Made by a program: the position numbers and the translations under genes. Shown here piece after piece: positions 29,061 through 38,344 of a stretch of DNA of 64,000 nt. The stretch's first letter is position 1; each line of letters begins with the position of its first letter. The stretch lies in assembly GCA_948444795.1 (NCBI GenBank), contig CAOJUX010000002.1, forward strand, positions 1-64,000, in the 5' to 3' direction. Under the pieces are notes generated by a model. It was not told the DNA's origin, did not search any database, and saw only the letters and a program-made list of their open reading frames with translations. This DNA comes from an uncultured Erysipelotrichaceae bacterium (GTDB lineage: Bacteria; Bacillota_I; Bacilli_A; RF39; UBA660).

Positions 29061-29645
29061 ATGAAAAAAAATATATTAAAGAAAACTATTTGTTTTATTC
29101 TATTTATTATAATGGGGTATTTGTTTATTTATTTTGGAACTAAAAATTATACTAAAGAAGTAGCTGATAATATCAGATTTTCACAAGAATTTAGTGATGT
29201 GTCAGAAAATAATTTATATAAATATATTAATGCTGATCAAATATTAGATTTAATAAATAATCAAGAAGATGCTATAATTTTAATGGGATTTTCATCTAAT
29301 ACGTGGTCTCATAAATATGCAAGCATTTTAAATGATGTAGCGCTTTTAAGAAAAATAAACAAATTATATTATTATGATTTTAAAAAAGATCGAGGATTAA
29401 ATGTTAAGACATATAATAATATTGTTAAATATTTAGATGATTATTTATATATAAATGATACTTCTGAAAAAGATTTATCAGCTCCAACTATAGTGATTAT
29501 AAAAAACGGTAAAATATTATATTTTAATAATGATATTAAAACAATTAAAGGTAATATTACTGCGGATGAATATTTTGATGATTATCATAAAAATTTACTT
29601 ATAAATGAGCTTGATTTAGCTATAAAAAATTATTTAGGAGAATAA
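29061..29645 (+). CDS. membrane-anchored thioredoxin-like protein without CxxC
   Basis: 194 aa. One N-terminal transmembrane helix (ICFILFIIMGYLFIYFG). The rest has a thioredoxin-fold pattern: DAIILMGFSSNTWSHKY at the place of the active site, and SAPTIVIIKNGK, containing the cis-proline strand, later. The CxxC pair is absent (SNTW), so it is not a standard redox enzyme. An extended -10 promoter TGGTATAAT at 29036-29044 and GTGGTGA RBS precede it. Three bases from the next gene. Confidence 0.6.
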   Translation: MKKNILKKTICFILFIIMGYLFIYFGTKNYTKEVADNIRFSQEFSDVSENNLYKYINADQILDLINNQEDAIILMGFSSNTWSHKYASILNDVALLRKINKLYYYDFKKDRGLNVKTYNNIVKYLDDYLYINDTSEKDLSAPTIVIIKNGKILYFNNDIKTIKGNITADEYFDDYHKNLLINELDLAIKNYLGE

Positions 29646-29647
29646 TT

Positions 29648-30388
29648 ATGAGAGATGAAAAATCAAATTATACGAGCTTTATTTTATTTTTTTTACTTAT
29701 AGTATTTATTGTTATAATAGGATCATTTACAATTTATAAAATGAAATATAATGAATTAAGCCAAAAAAAAGTTATGGATAATAAAATAATAATAAGTGAT
29801 AAATTAAAAAAAAATAAAGATAAAGATTTTGTTTTTTATAAAGATAAGGAATTATTAAGTGAAGAATTAAATATACTCTATACATATCCCATAATAAATT
29901 TAGACAGTACCAGCGCTAATGAAATAAATAACATTTTAAAAGCAAATGCTGATAGTGTTAAAAATTCTATAGTTAAAGATATATGTGAAAATAATCAAGA
30001 AAATATAAAATCTGCTATTAATATAGATTATAATAATTATTTATATCAAGAATATTTAAGTATTTTAGTAAATAAAAATAATTATGAATGCAATAATAAT
30101 TATAATTTAAGTGAAATTAACTCTTATACTTTTAACGTTTTAACAGGAAAATTAATAACTTATGAAGAACTTTTGAATAAATATAACTACACTTATACTA
30201 AAGTATTAGATTTAATTAAATCTAATTTAGAAAGTGATAATTCAGAAATTGATATAGATAATACTATAAATAATTTAAGAGAGAATAAAACATATAATAT
30301 TTATATAGATGAAGTAGGTAAATTAGCAATAAAGTATATTGTAAAAACAAATGGTTTAGATTATAATGATATTATTAGGTTAAATTAA
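29648..30388 (+). CDS. membrane-anchored protein, RsiV/DUF3298-like (tentative)
   Basis: 246 aa. Transmembrane helix at residues ~9-30 (FILFFLLIVFIVIIGSFTIY). The extracytoplasmic part has a run of the form SINIDYNNYLYQEYLSI, then NVLTGKLITYEELL, as in DUF3298/RsiV domains that bind ligands outside the membrane. The assignment is by pattern only. It forms a two-gene unit with the thioredoxin-like protein; frr follows 11 bases later. Confidence 0.55.
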   Translation: MRDEKSNYTSFILFFLLIVFIVIIGSFTIYKMKYNELSQKKVMDNKIIISDKLKKNKDKDFVFYKDKELLSEELNILYTYPIINLDSTSANEINNILKANADSVKNSIVKDICENNQENIKSAINIDYNNYLYQEYLSILVNKNNYECNNNYNLSEINSYTFNVLTGKLITYEELLNKYNYTYTKVLDLIKSNLESDNSEIDIDNTINNLRENKTYNIYIDEVGKLAIKYIVKTNGLDYNDIIRLN

Positions 30389-30399
30389 GGAGGAAGATT

Positions 30400-30927
30400 A
30401 TGGATATTAATAATAAAATGAATAAAGCTATAGAAAGCTTAGAAAATAGATTTATAAATATAAGAGCTGGTAGAGCAAATCCTGCAATGTTAAATGGTAT
30501 AAATGTAGAATATTATGGTACATCTACATCTATTCAAGCTCTTGCTAACATAACTGTACCAGAAGCAAGGCAATTAATGATTAAGCCTTTTGATAGAAAT
30601 ACTTTAAAAGATATAGAAAGAGCTATTAATGAAGCTAATCTAGGAATTGCTCCAACTAATAACGGAGAAGTGATAATACTTACTATACCAGAACTTACTG
30701 AAGATAAAAGGAAAGAATATGTAAAAATGGCAAGAGAAGTTGCAGAAGAAGCAAGAGTTGCTTTAAGAAATATTAGACAAGATGAAAATAATTCTATAAA
30801 GCGTGAAGAACTTCCAGAAGATGAAGAAAAAAAATTATTAGATGAAGTACAAGAAACTATAAATAAATATAACAAAATAGTTGACGAAAAATTAAAAGAA
30901 AAAGAACAAGAATTAATGACAGTGTAA
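30400..30927 (+). CDS. frr: ribosome recycling factor
   Basis: 175 aa, usual length ~185. Motifs LENRFINIRAGRANPAML, GTSTSIQALANITVPEAR and IRRxx-type VALRNIRQDENN. With EF-G it splits post-termination ribosomes. RBS AAGGAGGAA. Usually preceded by pyrH, which is missing at this place. Confidence 0.97.
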   Translation: MDINNKMNKAIESLENRFINIRAGRANPAMLNGINVEYYGTSTSIQALANITVPEARQLMIKPFDRNTLKDIERAINEANLGIAPTNNGEVIILTIPELTEDKRKEYVKMAREVAEEARVALRNIRQDENNSIKREELPEDEEKKLLDEVQETINKYNKIVDEKLKEKEQELMTV

Positions 30928-30948
30928 AGTAGAGAAATCTACTTTTTT
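30926..30948 (+). terminator. terminator of frr
   Basis: AAAGTAGA / TCTACTTT perfect stem, GAAA tetraloop, T run. Confidence 0.92.
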
Positions 30949-30989
30949 ATATTATTGCGTTATGATACAAGGGTGGTATTCTATCCTGA

Positions 30990-31640
30990 TGGTATTTTCT
31001 AACTAAATTAACCTTCCAAAAAAGGAAAGATAGAAATATAGTATATGCCTGTCTAATTTATGGAAGAGGACTTTTATATGGAGATAGAACATATGGAAAT
31101 ATAAGAACAACAATCCAGTTAAATTTCAATACAAAGATAAAAAATAAACATGAAGTAATAGAAAGCTATTATTTAAGAAATAAATATGAAGAAAAATTAA
31201 GTGAAAAACTAAAAATAGAAATGATAGATGTAGAAAAAGGAGCAATAAAGTGTTATAATGAACCTAGAAATGCAAAATATCAGTGGTGTAGATTATTAAA
31301 GACAAAAAGTGTAGAAGAACAAGAAGATATTTTAAGGAAAATAGGTGAGGAAGTAATGGGAAAAGAAGTAAAAGAAAGACTAAAAAAAGAGACAAAGAAA
31401 TATAGTGAAGATGAACAGACTTATGAATTATATACAGAATTATCCCATGAAGAAATAGTAAAAAACACAATAAGAGCCAATTCTTTAGAAGAAGGAATAA
31501 ATAAAGGAATATCTATTGGCGAAAAAAATGGCGAGGCCAAAGCAAAAATTGAACTAGCTAAGAATATGCTTAAAAAGGATATACCTATTCAAGATATTAT
31601 AGATATTACAGGTCTATCCAAAGAAGAAATAATATCATAA
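30990..31640 (+). pseudogene. truncated Rpn-family/PD-(D/E)XK transposase-like remnant
   Basis: The open frame starts just after a TGA at 30987 with no start codon or RBS; the first ATG is at 31221. The translated part (DRNIVYACLIYGRGLLYGD, TTIQLNFNTKIKNKHEV, then a charged C-terminus with the GLSKEEI ending) matches the middle and end of Rpn/PD-(D/E)XK family transposase proteins. The N-terminal nuclease residues are lost. A relic of a common mobile-type gene inserted between frr and nusB; probably not expressed. Confidence 0.7.
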
Positions 31641-31705
31641 AAATAAATGCCTATTTTTAGTAGGTTTTTTCTCTGGATTATGATATAATTTTTGTGGTGG
31701 TTATA

Positions 31706-32086
31706 ATGACTAAAAGAAGTGAATTGCGAGAAAAATGTATGATTATTTTGTACCAATATTATTTACTTGATAAGCCTAATATAGAATATTTACTGAAAGA
31801 TAATTTGGATATAGAAAATGAATATGTTAAAGATATTGTATATGGTGTCATTAAAAATATAAATGAATTAGATATTCTGGCTAATAAATATATTAAAGAT
31901 TGGACAATTGATAGATTAGACAAAACTGGAGCAGCTATTTTAAGAATAGCATTATATGAACTTAAATATACAGATACTCCTGAAATAGTAGTTATTAATG
32001 AAGCAATAGAACTTGCTAAAAAATATAGTGACGAATCTGTTCGAAAAATTATTAATGCGGTTTTAGATAAAATAATTAGAGAATAA
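31706..32086 (+). CDS. nusB: transcription antitermination factor NusB
   Basis: 126 aa. NusB features: RSELREKCMIILYQYYLLD, WTIDRLDKTGAAILRIALYEL, and VVINEAIELAKKYSDE. It acts with NusE in rRNA antitermination. ATG at 31706 follows GTGGTGG; an upstream in-frame start lies inside that RBS. The promoter has an extended -10 TGATATAAT just before. Leads nusB-xseA-xseB-proS. Confidence 0.95.
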   Translation: MTKRSELREKCMIILYQYYLLDKPNIEYLLKDNLDIENEYVKDIVYGVIKNINELDILANKYIKDWTIDRLDKTGAAILRIALYELKYTDTPEIVVINEAIELAKKYSDESVRKIINAVLDKIIRE

Positions 32087-32097
32087 GGTGAAAAAAT

Positions 32098-33426
32098 TTG
32101 AATAATGAATATATTAAAATAAGTGACTTAAATAACTATATTAAAATAATGTTTGAAGAAAATAACTATTTGAGAAAAGTTTATTTAAAGGGTGAGATAT
32201 CTAATTTTAAAAATCATACGAGAGGACATTTATATTTTACTTTAAAAGATGATACTTCAAGAATTAGTGCCGTAATGTTTTATGGAAATACTCACAATTT
32301 AAGCTTTAAACCAGAAGATGGAATGAATGTTTTAGTAGAAGGACGTATTTCTTGTTATCCTACGGCTGGTACTTACCAAATATATGTTGAAAAGATGGAT
32401 TTAGATGGTTTAGGTAATCTTTATGTTGAATATGAAAAATTAAAGAAAAAATTAGCGGGCGAAGGTTTATTCGATTCTAGATATAAGAAAAAAATTCCAA
32501 AATATCCAGAGAAAATAGGTATTATTACTGCAAGTACAGGAGCAGCTATTAGAGATATTTTAAGTACAATTAAAAGAAGATATCCTTTATGCCAAACAAT
32601 TCTTTTTCCTTCTTTAGTACAAGGTAAAAGTGCTGCATCTTCAATTGTATTAAAAATTAACGAAGCTCAAAATTATGATTTAGATATCTTAATAGTTGGA
32701 CGTGGTGGTGGATCTATTGAAGATTTGTGGGCATTTAATGAAGAAATTGTAGCAAGAGCGATATTTGAATCTAATGTCCCAATAATAAGTGCGGTGGGAC
32801 ATGAAGTTGATTTTACAATAGCAGATTTTGTAGCGGATATGCGGGCTCCAACTCCTACAGGAGCAGCCGAAATGGCTGTACCTACTAAAATAGATTTATT
32901 AAATTTGTTAAATGAAAAAAAGCAAAGATTAAATAATATAATAATTAATAATATCAAAACCAAGCAAAATAAAATTAAAGCCTTAGAAAATAGTTATATT
33001 TTAAAAAATCCCATTTCTTTATATGAAGTAAAAGAACAAAAGCTTGATACTTTAATTGATAAAATTAATAATAATATGTTAAAACAAATAGATTTATATA
33101 CAAATAAATTAAATCTTTTAAAAAATAGTTATGCTTTAAAAAATCCTTTAAATATGTATGAAAACTATAAAAAAGATTTAAAAGGAGTAGAAGAAAGACT
33201 TTTAAATAATATAACTAAAATTATTTCTGATAAAGATTATAAAAAAAATTTATACATAAATAAACTTAAATTATTAAATCCGCTAAATGTGCTTGATAGA
33301 GGATATAGTTTAGTAAAATTAGATGATAGAATTATAAAAAATAGCAATGATTTAAAATTAAATGATAAATTAAATATTAAATTTAAAAATGGTGAGATAA
33401 TCGCTAAAGTAGAGGAGATTATATAA
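32098..33426 (+). CDS. xseA: exodeoxyribonuclease VII large subunit
   Basis: 442 aa. N-terminal OB fold (LKGEISNFKNHTRGHLYFTL), then the catalytic domain with GIITASTGAAIRDILSTIKRR, VGRGGGSIEDLWAFNEE and SAVGHEVDFTIADFVAD, and coiled-coil C-terminus. It degrades single-stranded DNA with XseB. TTG start after AAGGTGA. Stop overlaps the xseB start by one base. Confidence 0.96.
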   Translation: MNNEYIKISDLNNYIKIMFEENNYLRKVYLKGEISNFKNHTRGHLYFTLKDDTSRISAVMFYGNTHNLSFKPEDGMNVLVEGRISCYPTAGTYQIYVEKMDLDGLGNLYVEYEKLKKKLAGEGLFDSRYKKKIPKYPEKIGIITASTGAAIRDILSTIKRRYPLCQTILFPSLVQGKSAASSIVLKINEAQNYDLDILIVGRGGGSIEDLWAFNEEIVARAIFESNVPIISAVGHEVDFTIADFVADMRAPTPTGAAEMAVPTKIDLLNLLNEKKQRLNNIIINNIKTKQNKIKALENSYILKNPISLYEVKEQKLDTLIDKINNNMLKQIDLYTNKLNLLKNSYALKNPLNMYENYKKDLKGVEERLLNNITKIISDKDYKKNLYINKLKLLNPLNVLDRGYSLVKLDDRIIKNSNDLKLNDKLNIKFKNGEIIAKVEEII

Positions 33427-33650
33427 TGGAAAATGAATTAAAATTTGAAAGTGCTCTAGAAGAACTTGAAAAAATAATAAACGAACTTGAAAGTGGAAAT
33501 ACCCCACTAGATGATGCAATAAATAAATATAATAAAGCAATGCAATTAGTTAAATTTTGCAGTGATAAACTATCTAATGCAACAGAAGTTGTTAATAAAA
33601 TAATGAGTGAAGCTGGATCTTTGGAAGATTTTAAAATAGATGATGAGTAG
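33426..33650 (+). CDS. xseB: exodeoxyribonuclease VII small subunit
   Basis: 74 aa, normal size. FESALEELEKIINELESGNTPLDDAINKY is the family signature (read in two parts: FESALEELEKIINELESG, then TPLDDAINKY). A two-helix hairpin that coats the XseA coiled coil. Translationally coupled to xseA. Confidence 0.95.
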   Translation: MENELKFESALEELEKIINELESGNTPLDDAINKYNKAMQLVKFCSDKLSNATEVVNKIMSEAGSLEDFKIDDE

Positions 33651-33660
33651 GTGATATATA

Positions 33661-35079
33661 ATGCAAAATGTAGATAAAATAACAAAAAGAGATGAGGATT
33701 TTGCTCTTTGGTATACCGATGTTGTTAAAGCAGCGGACTTAGCAGACTATGGAAGTATTAAAGGCAGTATGATTATAAGGCCAAATGGGTATGCCTTATG
33801 GGAAGAAATAGTAAAAGTTTTAGATAATGAATTTAAAAAAACTAATCATAAGAATCTGCAAATGCCAATGTTAATTCCTGAATCTTTATTAAATGTTGAA
33901 AAAAATCATGTAGAAGGTTTTGCTCCAGAAGCAGCTTGGGTGACTTATGGAGGAGATAATAAATTAGAAGAAAGATTATGTATAAGACCTACTAGTGAAG
34001 TTTTATTTTGTGTTCACTTTAAAAAAATAGTTAATTCTTATCGTGATTTACCACTTTTATATAATCAGTGGTGCACTATAATGAGATGGGAAAAAACAAC
34101 ACGTCCTTTTTTACGAAGTAGAGAAATTTTATGGCAAGAAGGACATACAATGCATGAAACAGAAAAAGAAGCAAGATCTGAAACCCTTAAAATGCTCCAT
34201 ATATACGAAGATTTTCAAAGAAATTATTTAGCTCTTCCAGTTATTGTTGGAAGAAAAACTGAAAAAGAAAAATTTGCAGGTGCTGTTGAAACATATACTA
34301 TTGAAGCTATGATGTATAATGGATATGCTCTTCAAAATGGAACTAGTCATTATTTCGGACAAAATTTTTCCAAAGCTTTTAATATTGAATTTCTAAATAA
34401 AGATAATAAATTAGCAAATCCTTATCAAACGAGCTGGGGAGTAACAACTAGAATGATTGGGGCTATAATTATGACCCATAGCGACGATCATGGACTTGTG
34501 ATTCCTCCAAAAATTGCTCCAATTAAAGTTAATTTAGTACCAATTGGAAAAGATAAAGAAATTATTAATAAAATAGAAAATCTTAAAATTAATCTTTTAA
34601 AAAATTCTATTACTTGTGATATTAATGATAAAGATAAAACTCCAGGATTCAAATTTGCTGAATCAGAAGTTTTAGGATATCCAATTAGACTTGAACTTGG
34701 TAAAAGAGATTTAAGAGAAGATAAATGTACTTTGGTAAGAAGAGATACTTTAGAAAAAATAATTGTTAAACTTGATGATATTGTAGAGACTATCAAAACA
34801 TTATTAGAAGACATTCAAGAAAATTTATATAATAGAGCTCTTAAAAAACGTGATTCTATGTTGTATGAAGCAAAGACTTATGATGAATTTAAAAAGATTG
34901 CTCAAGAAAAACCAGGATTTATAAAGATTAATTGGTGTGGTAATACATCATGTGAAGATAAAATCAAAGAGGAAACTGGCCTTAAATCTCGTTGTATAAT
35001 TGAAGAAGCAGCTGATGGTCCTTGTCCAATTTGCTTGCAAAAAGCAAAACAAAAAATATATTTTGGCAAACAATACTAA
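33661..35079 (+). CDS. proS: prolyl-tRNA synthetase (short, archaeal/eukaryal-like type)
   Basis: 472 aa. Class II motifs: motif 2 region IRPTSEVLFC ... QWCTIMRWEKTTRPFLRSREILWQEGHT (in pieces), motif 3 GVTTRMIGAIIMTHSDDHG. It has the C-terminal zinc-type domain with Cys (WCGNTSCED, CIIEEAADGPCPICL) and ends in a Tyr, and lacks the large editing insertion of the long bacterial form. It charges tRNA-Pro. GGTGATATA RBS eleven bases after xseB. Confidence 0.96.
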   Translation: MQNVDKITKRDEDFALWYTDVVKAADLADYGSIKGSMIIRPNGYALWEEIVKVLDNEFKKTNHKNLQMPMLIPESLLNVEKNHVEGFAPEAAWVTYGGDNKLEERLCIRPTSEVLFCVHFKKIVNSYRDLPLLYNQWCTIMRWEKTTRPFLRSREILWQEGHTMHETEKEARSETLKMLHIYEDFQRNYLALPVIVGRKTEKEKFAGAVETYTIEAMMYNGYALQNGTSHYFGQNFSKAFNIEFLNKDNKLANPYQTSWGVTTRMIGAIIMTHSDDHGLVIPPKIAPIKVNLVPIGKDKEIINKIENLKINLLKNSITCDINDKDKTPGFKFAESEVLGYPIRLELGKRDLREDKCTLVRRDTLEKIIVKLDDIVETIKTLLEDIQENLYNRALKKRDSMLYEAKTYDEFKKIAQEKPGFIKINWCGNTSCEDKIKEETGLKSRCIIEEAADGPCPICLQKAKQKIYFGKQY

Positions 35080-35112
35080 CAATATTTGGCAACTTCCAAA
35101 TATTGTTTTTTT
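35079..35112 (+). terminator. terminator of proS operon
   Basis: ACAATATTTGG / CCAAATATTGT stem, six-base loop, T7. Confidence 0.93.
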
Positions 35113-35160
35113 AATACTGAAATTATAGGTAATAATAATGTTGTAAGGAAAGGGATGTAT

Positions 35161-36129
35161 ATGAAAAAATTAAAATTATTATTGGTTCTCTTCTTAATAC
35201 CAACTCAGGTTTTTGCCTATTCAAATAGAATAATAGCAGGTGGCGAGAATATAGGGATAAATGTAACATCTAATGGAATTTTAGTAGTAGGTTTTTATAA
35301 AGTTGACGGTAAAAATATTAAAAGTAACCCAGAAATTTTAGTTGGAGATTACATAATTAAAATAAATGATAAATCAGTTAACAATATAAGTGAATTAACA
35401 ACTGAAATAGAAAATAATATAAAAGAACAAAGTGTAAATATGACTATTAGAAGAAACAATGAAGAAAAAAATATAAAAATGGACTTAATATTAAGCGATG
35501 GGATATACAAAACAGGTTTATATGTTAAAGATAATTTATCTGGTATTGGAACTCTTACTTATATAGACCCCGAAACAAAGAAATTTGGTAGTTTAGGTCA
35601 TGAGATAATTGAATCTAATAGTAATACTAAAATTGAAGTAAAAACTGGAACTATATTTAATAGTATTGTAACAGGGATTACTAAATCAACAGATGGAAAT
35701 CCTGGGGAAAAAGAAGCTAAACTAAATAGTAGCGAAGTATATGGTAAAATAACTAAAAATACTAAATATGGTTTATTTGGGGATTTTACTAATAATTTGC
35801 CAGGGAAAAAAATATATGATGTCGCAAAGATTGCAGATATAAAAATTGGTGATGCTAAAATACTTACTACTTTGAAAGATAATAATATTAAGGAATATAG
35901 TATTAATATAACTAAAATTAATGAGTATAATAAAACAAAAAATATTTATTTTGAAATAACAGATAAAAAATTATTAGAAGAAACTGGAGGAATTGTCCAA
36001 GGCATGAGCGGAAGTCCTATAATTCAAGATAATAAAATAATAGGTGCAGTAACTCATGTAATAGTAGATAATGTTAAAACAGGTTATGGAATATTTATTA
36101 CTACTATGTTAGAAGAAGGAGAAAATTAA
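35161..36129 (+). CDS. spoIVB: SpoIVB-type S55 serine peptidase
   Basis: 322 aa. A hydrophobic signal/anchor (LLLVLFLIPTQVFA) is followed by a PDZ domain (~residues 28-105) and the S55 peptidase domain with H147 (FGSLGHEI), D268 (EITDKKLL) and the serine motif GMSGSP (S283). In spore formers SpoIVB signals from forespore to mother cell by cleaving SpoIVFA. The partners are encoded at 38345 and 38919. The family is shorter here than in Bacillus (about 425 aa), mainly before the PDZ. Start at 35161 follows AAGGAAAGGG. Confidence 0.9.
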   Translation: MKKLKLLLVLFLIPTQVFAYSNRIIAGGENIGINVTSNGILVVGFYKVDGKNIKSNPEILVGDYIIKINDKSVNNISELTTEIENNIKEQSVNMTIRRNNEEKNIKMDLILSDGIYKTGLYVKDNLSGIGTLTYIDPETKKFGSLGHEIIESNSNTKIEVKTGTIFNSIVTGITKSTDGNPGEKEAKLNSSEVYGKITKNTKYGLFGDFTNNLPGKKIYDVAKIADIKIGDAKILTTLKDNNIKEYSINITKINEYNKTKNIYFEITDKKLLEETGGIVQGMSGSPIIQDNKIIGAVTHVIVDNVKTGYGIFITTMLEEGEN

Positions 36130-36189
36130 TTCTTCTTTTTTTGACATTTTTTTTAAAATATATATGATATAACATAATTGGTGATTTTT

Positions 36190-36612
36190 ATGAAAACTTA
36201 TTTAAAAATAATCTTCGCATCTATTTTTATAGGTTGTATTCTATCTTTAGTTTTTTTATTTAATTTTAAAAATAAAGTTGAAGCTAAAACAAACAATATT
36301 TTATATACTTTTCAAGTAGGAGTTTATAAAACTTATGATAATGCTTTAAAGGCTGGTAAAGAATATAATATATATAAAATAGTAAAAGATATAGATTATT
36401 ATAGAGTGATAATAGGTGCTACAGTAAATAATTTAGATTTTTATAAAAAAAAATTAAGTGAATCAGGGATAAGTTATTATGTTAAAGAGATTTATTTGAA
36501 CGAGGATATAATTAAAAATATAAAAAAATATGATGAACTCATATTATCTAGCAATGTATCTTTAAATGATGCATTTAAAAATACATTAGAATATCTTCCT
36601 GATGAATTATAA
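36190..36612 (+). CDS. membrane-anchored SPOR-domain protein
   Basis: 140 aa. N-terminal transmembrane helix (IIFASIFIGCILSLVFLF), then a SPOR-like fold (YTFQVGVYKTYDNALKAGKEY ... YYRVIIGATVNNLDFY). SPOR domains bind glycan strands of peptidoglycan at septa or, as in SpoIIB, engulfing membranes. Preceded by a TTGACA box and GGTGATTTTT RBS. The radC start lies inside its end. Confidence 0.7.
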   Translation: MKTYLKIIFASIFIGCILSLVFLFNFKNKVEAKTNNILYTFQVGVYKTYDNALKAGKEYNIYKIVKDIDYYRVIIGATVNNLDFYKKKLSESGISYYVKEIYLNEDIIKNIKKYDELILSSNVSLNDAFKNTLEYLPDEL

Positions 36613-37282
36613 AATAAAAGATTTACCTCTTAATGAAAGACCTCGTGAAAAACTAATTAATTTTGGCAAAGAGAGTTTATCTTTAGAAGAATTACTTGCT
36701 ATTTTAATAAATACAGGCACTCGTGAAAAATCAAGTAAAGATGTTGCTATAGAAGTAATAAAAAGTTTAGAAAATTATCAAAATTTAAAAGATATAACTA
36801 TTAATGAGCTTATTAAAATAGATGGAATAAAAGAAGCAAAAGCTATTAAAATTCTTGCAGCAATAGAACTCGGCAAACGTCTTTCGCAGCCTAATAATTT
36901 TCGCAAATATAAAGTGACAAAAGCAGAAGATATATATATTTTTTTTAAAAATCAAATAAGTGGTCTAAAACAAGAAAGATTATATGCTATATTTCTTAAT
37001 ACTAAAAATGAAATTATAGGATATAAAATAATATTTATTGGAACTCAAAATACGAGTATTACTCATCCACGAGAAATATTTAATGAAGCTATTAAAGCAA
37101 GTGCTATAAAAGTAATTATAATGCATAATCATCCTGGGGGAGATAATTATCCAAGTAATGCTGATATTGATTTTACTAAAAATATTGTAAAAGCTGGAAA
37201 TCTTTTAAAAATTCCTATAGTTGATCATATAATTTTAACAGAAAATAATTTTTTTAGTTTTTATGAAAATGAACTGCTTTAA
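36602..37282 (+). CDS. radC: RadC-family JAMM protein
   Basis: 226 aa. N-terminal helix-hairpin-helix (INELIKIDGIKEAKAIKILAA), C-terminal JAMM metalloprotease-like motif (IMHNHPGGDNYPSNADIDFT: HNH...SxxD zinc ligands). Widely conserved before mreBCD in Firmicutes; precise function not settled. ATG overlaps the preceding stop by 11 bp. Confidence 0.95.
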   Translation: MNYKIKDLPLNERPREKLINFGKESLSLEELLAILINTGTREKSSKDVAIEVIKSLENYQNLKDITINELIKIDGIKEAKAIKILAAIELGKRLSQPNNFRKYKVTKAEDIYIFFKNQISGLKQERLYAIFLNTKNEIIGYKIIFIGTQNTSITHPREIFNEAIKASAIKVIIMHNHPGGDNYPSNADIDFTKNIVKAGNLLKIPIVDHIILTENNFFSFYENELL

Positions 37283-37320
37283 ATTTAAAAAAATTAACCA
37301 TAATAATATTAGGTGGTTAT

Positions 37321-37989
37321 ATGACTAAAAAAAGAAAAATATGTTTAATACTAGTTATTATAACTTTACTTCTTTCTAAAGAAGAAATATATGCTTTTTT
37401 ACACCGTAATATAATTTTAAAAAAAATAAATGATTATAACTGTGAAGTGAAAAATAAAACTTTAGAAGACAATTATAATAGCTTAATTAATATGTATAAA
37501 TTTGATGATAATATTCCCTATAATATAACTTATTCTAAAGTACTATTTAGAGATGTATATAGTTTTAGTAATATTATCACAATATATAAAGGAAATAATG
37601 ATAAAATTTTAAAAGATAACTTAGTTATTAATGATTTAGGATTAATTGGTCTTGTAAAAAATACATTCCAAAATAGTAGTGAAGTTATATTACTTACTAA
37701 TGAAGATATAACTTTATCAGTAAAAATAAATGATGTTTATGGAATATTAAAATATAAAAATAATAAATTATTTATAGATGGTATTACTAATAATTCTAAT
37801 ATTAATATAGGGGATAAAATATATACCAGTGATTTATCTAAATATCCTAGTAATATATTAGTTGGTAAAGTAAAAAATATTGAAACTAATAAATATGAAA
37901 TAGAAAAAACTTTGGAAGTAGAAGCAGCTGTTGATTTTAATAATATTAAATATGTAGGAGTTATTACTGATTTAAGAGGTCAAGAATGA
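37321..37989 (+). CDS. mreC: rod-shape-determining protein MreC
   Basis: 222 aa. Very short hydrophobic N-terminus, Asn-rich linker, then the MreC beta domain (VVIND-type VINDLGLIGLVKNTFQNSSEVILL, GDKIYTSDLSKYPSNILVGKV, VEAAVDFNNIKYVGVI; read in pieces). It scaffolds the elongation machinery outside the membrane. The N-terminal coiled coil is shorter than usual and mreB is not adjacent. AGGTGGTT RBS; ends in ATGA overlap with mreD. Confidence 0.85.
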   Translation: MTKKRKICLILVIITLLLSKEEIYAFLHRNIILKKINDYNCEVKNKTLEDNYNSLINMYKFDDNIPYNITYSKVLFRDVYSFSNIITIYKGNNDKILKDNLVINDLGLIGLVKNTFQNSSEVILLTNEDITLSVKINDVYGILKYKNNKLFIDGITNNSNINIGDKIYTSDLSKYPSNILVGKVKNIETNKYEIEKTLEVEAAVDFNNIKYVGVITDLRGQE

Positions 37990-38315
37990 ATTTTTTATAT
38001 TTAATATTAGATATTTTATTTTTTAACTTTACTAATTTTAAAACTTCTTTAATAATATTTTCTATAATATCAAAAAAAAATAAATACTTTGAAATAGTTT
38101 TACTTGCTTTAATAATTGATTTATTTATCACTCATATAATATATTTTATTTTATTAATGCCTTTATTAAAATTTATTAATGGTAAAATTAAAAAATTTAA
38201 TTTTTATATAATATGTTTTTTATATATAATTATAACTTTTATAATATTTAAAGAAATTCCTATTAATTTATTAGGCATTATTATAAATTTATTCTTTTTG
38301 TACTTAATTTTTTAA
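37986..38315 (+). CDS. mreD: MreD-like membrane protein (short)
   Basis: 109 aa, four or so hydrophobic helices, no polar loops. Its position directly after mreC with a 4-bp overlap and its size class support MreD, though it is shorter than the usual ~160 aa. Recognition is mainly by synteny. Confidence 0.7.
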   Translation: MNFLYLILDILFFNFTNFKTSLIIFSIISKKNKYFEIVLLALIIDLFITHIIYFILLMPLLKFINGKIKKFNFYIICFLYIIITFIIFKEIPINLLGIIINLFFLYLIF

Positions 38316-38344
38316 AAATTTAATATAATTTATTGGTGATATAT

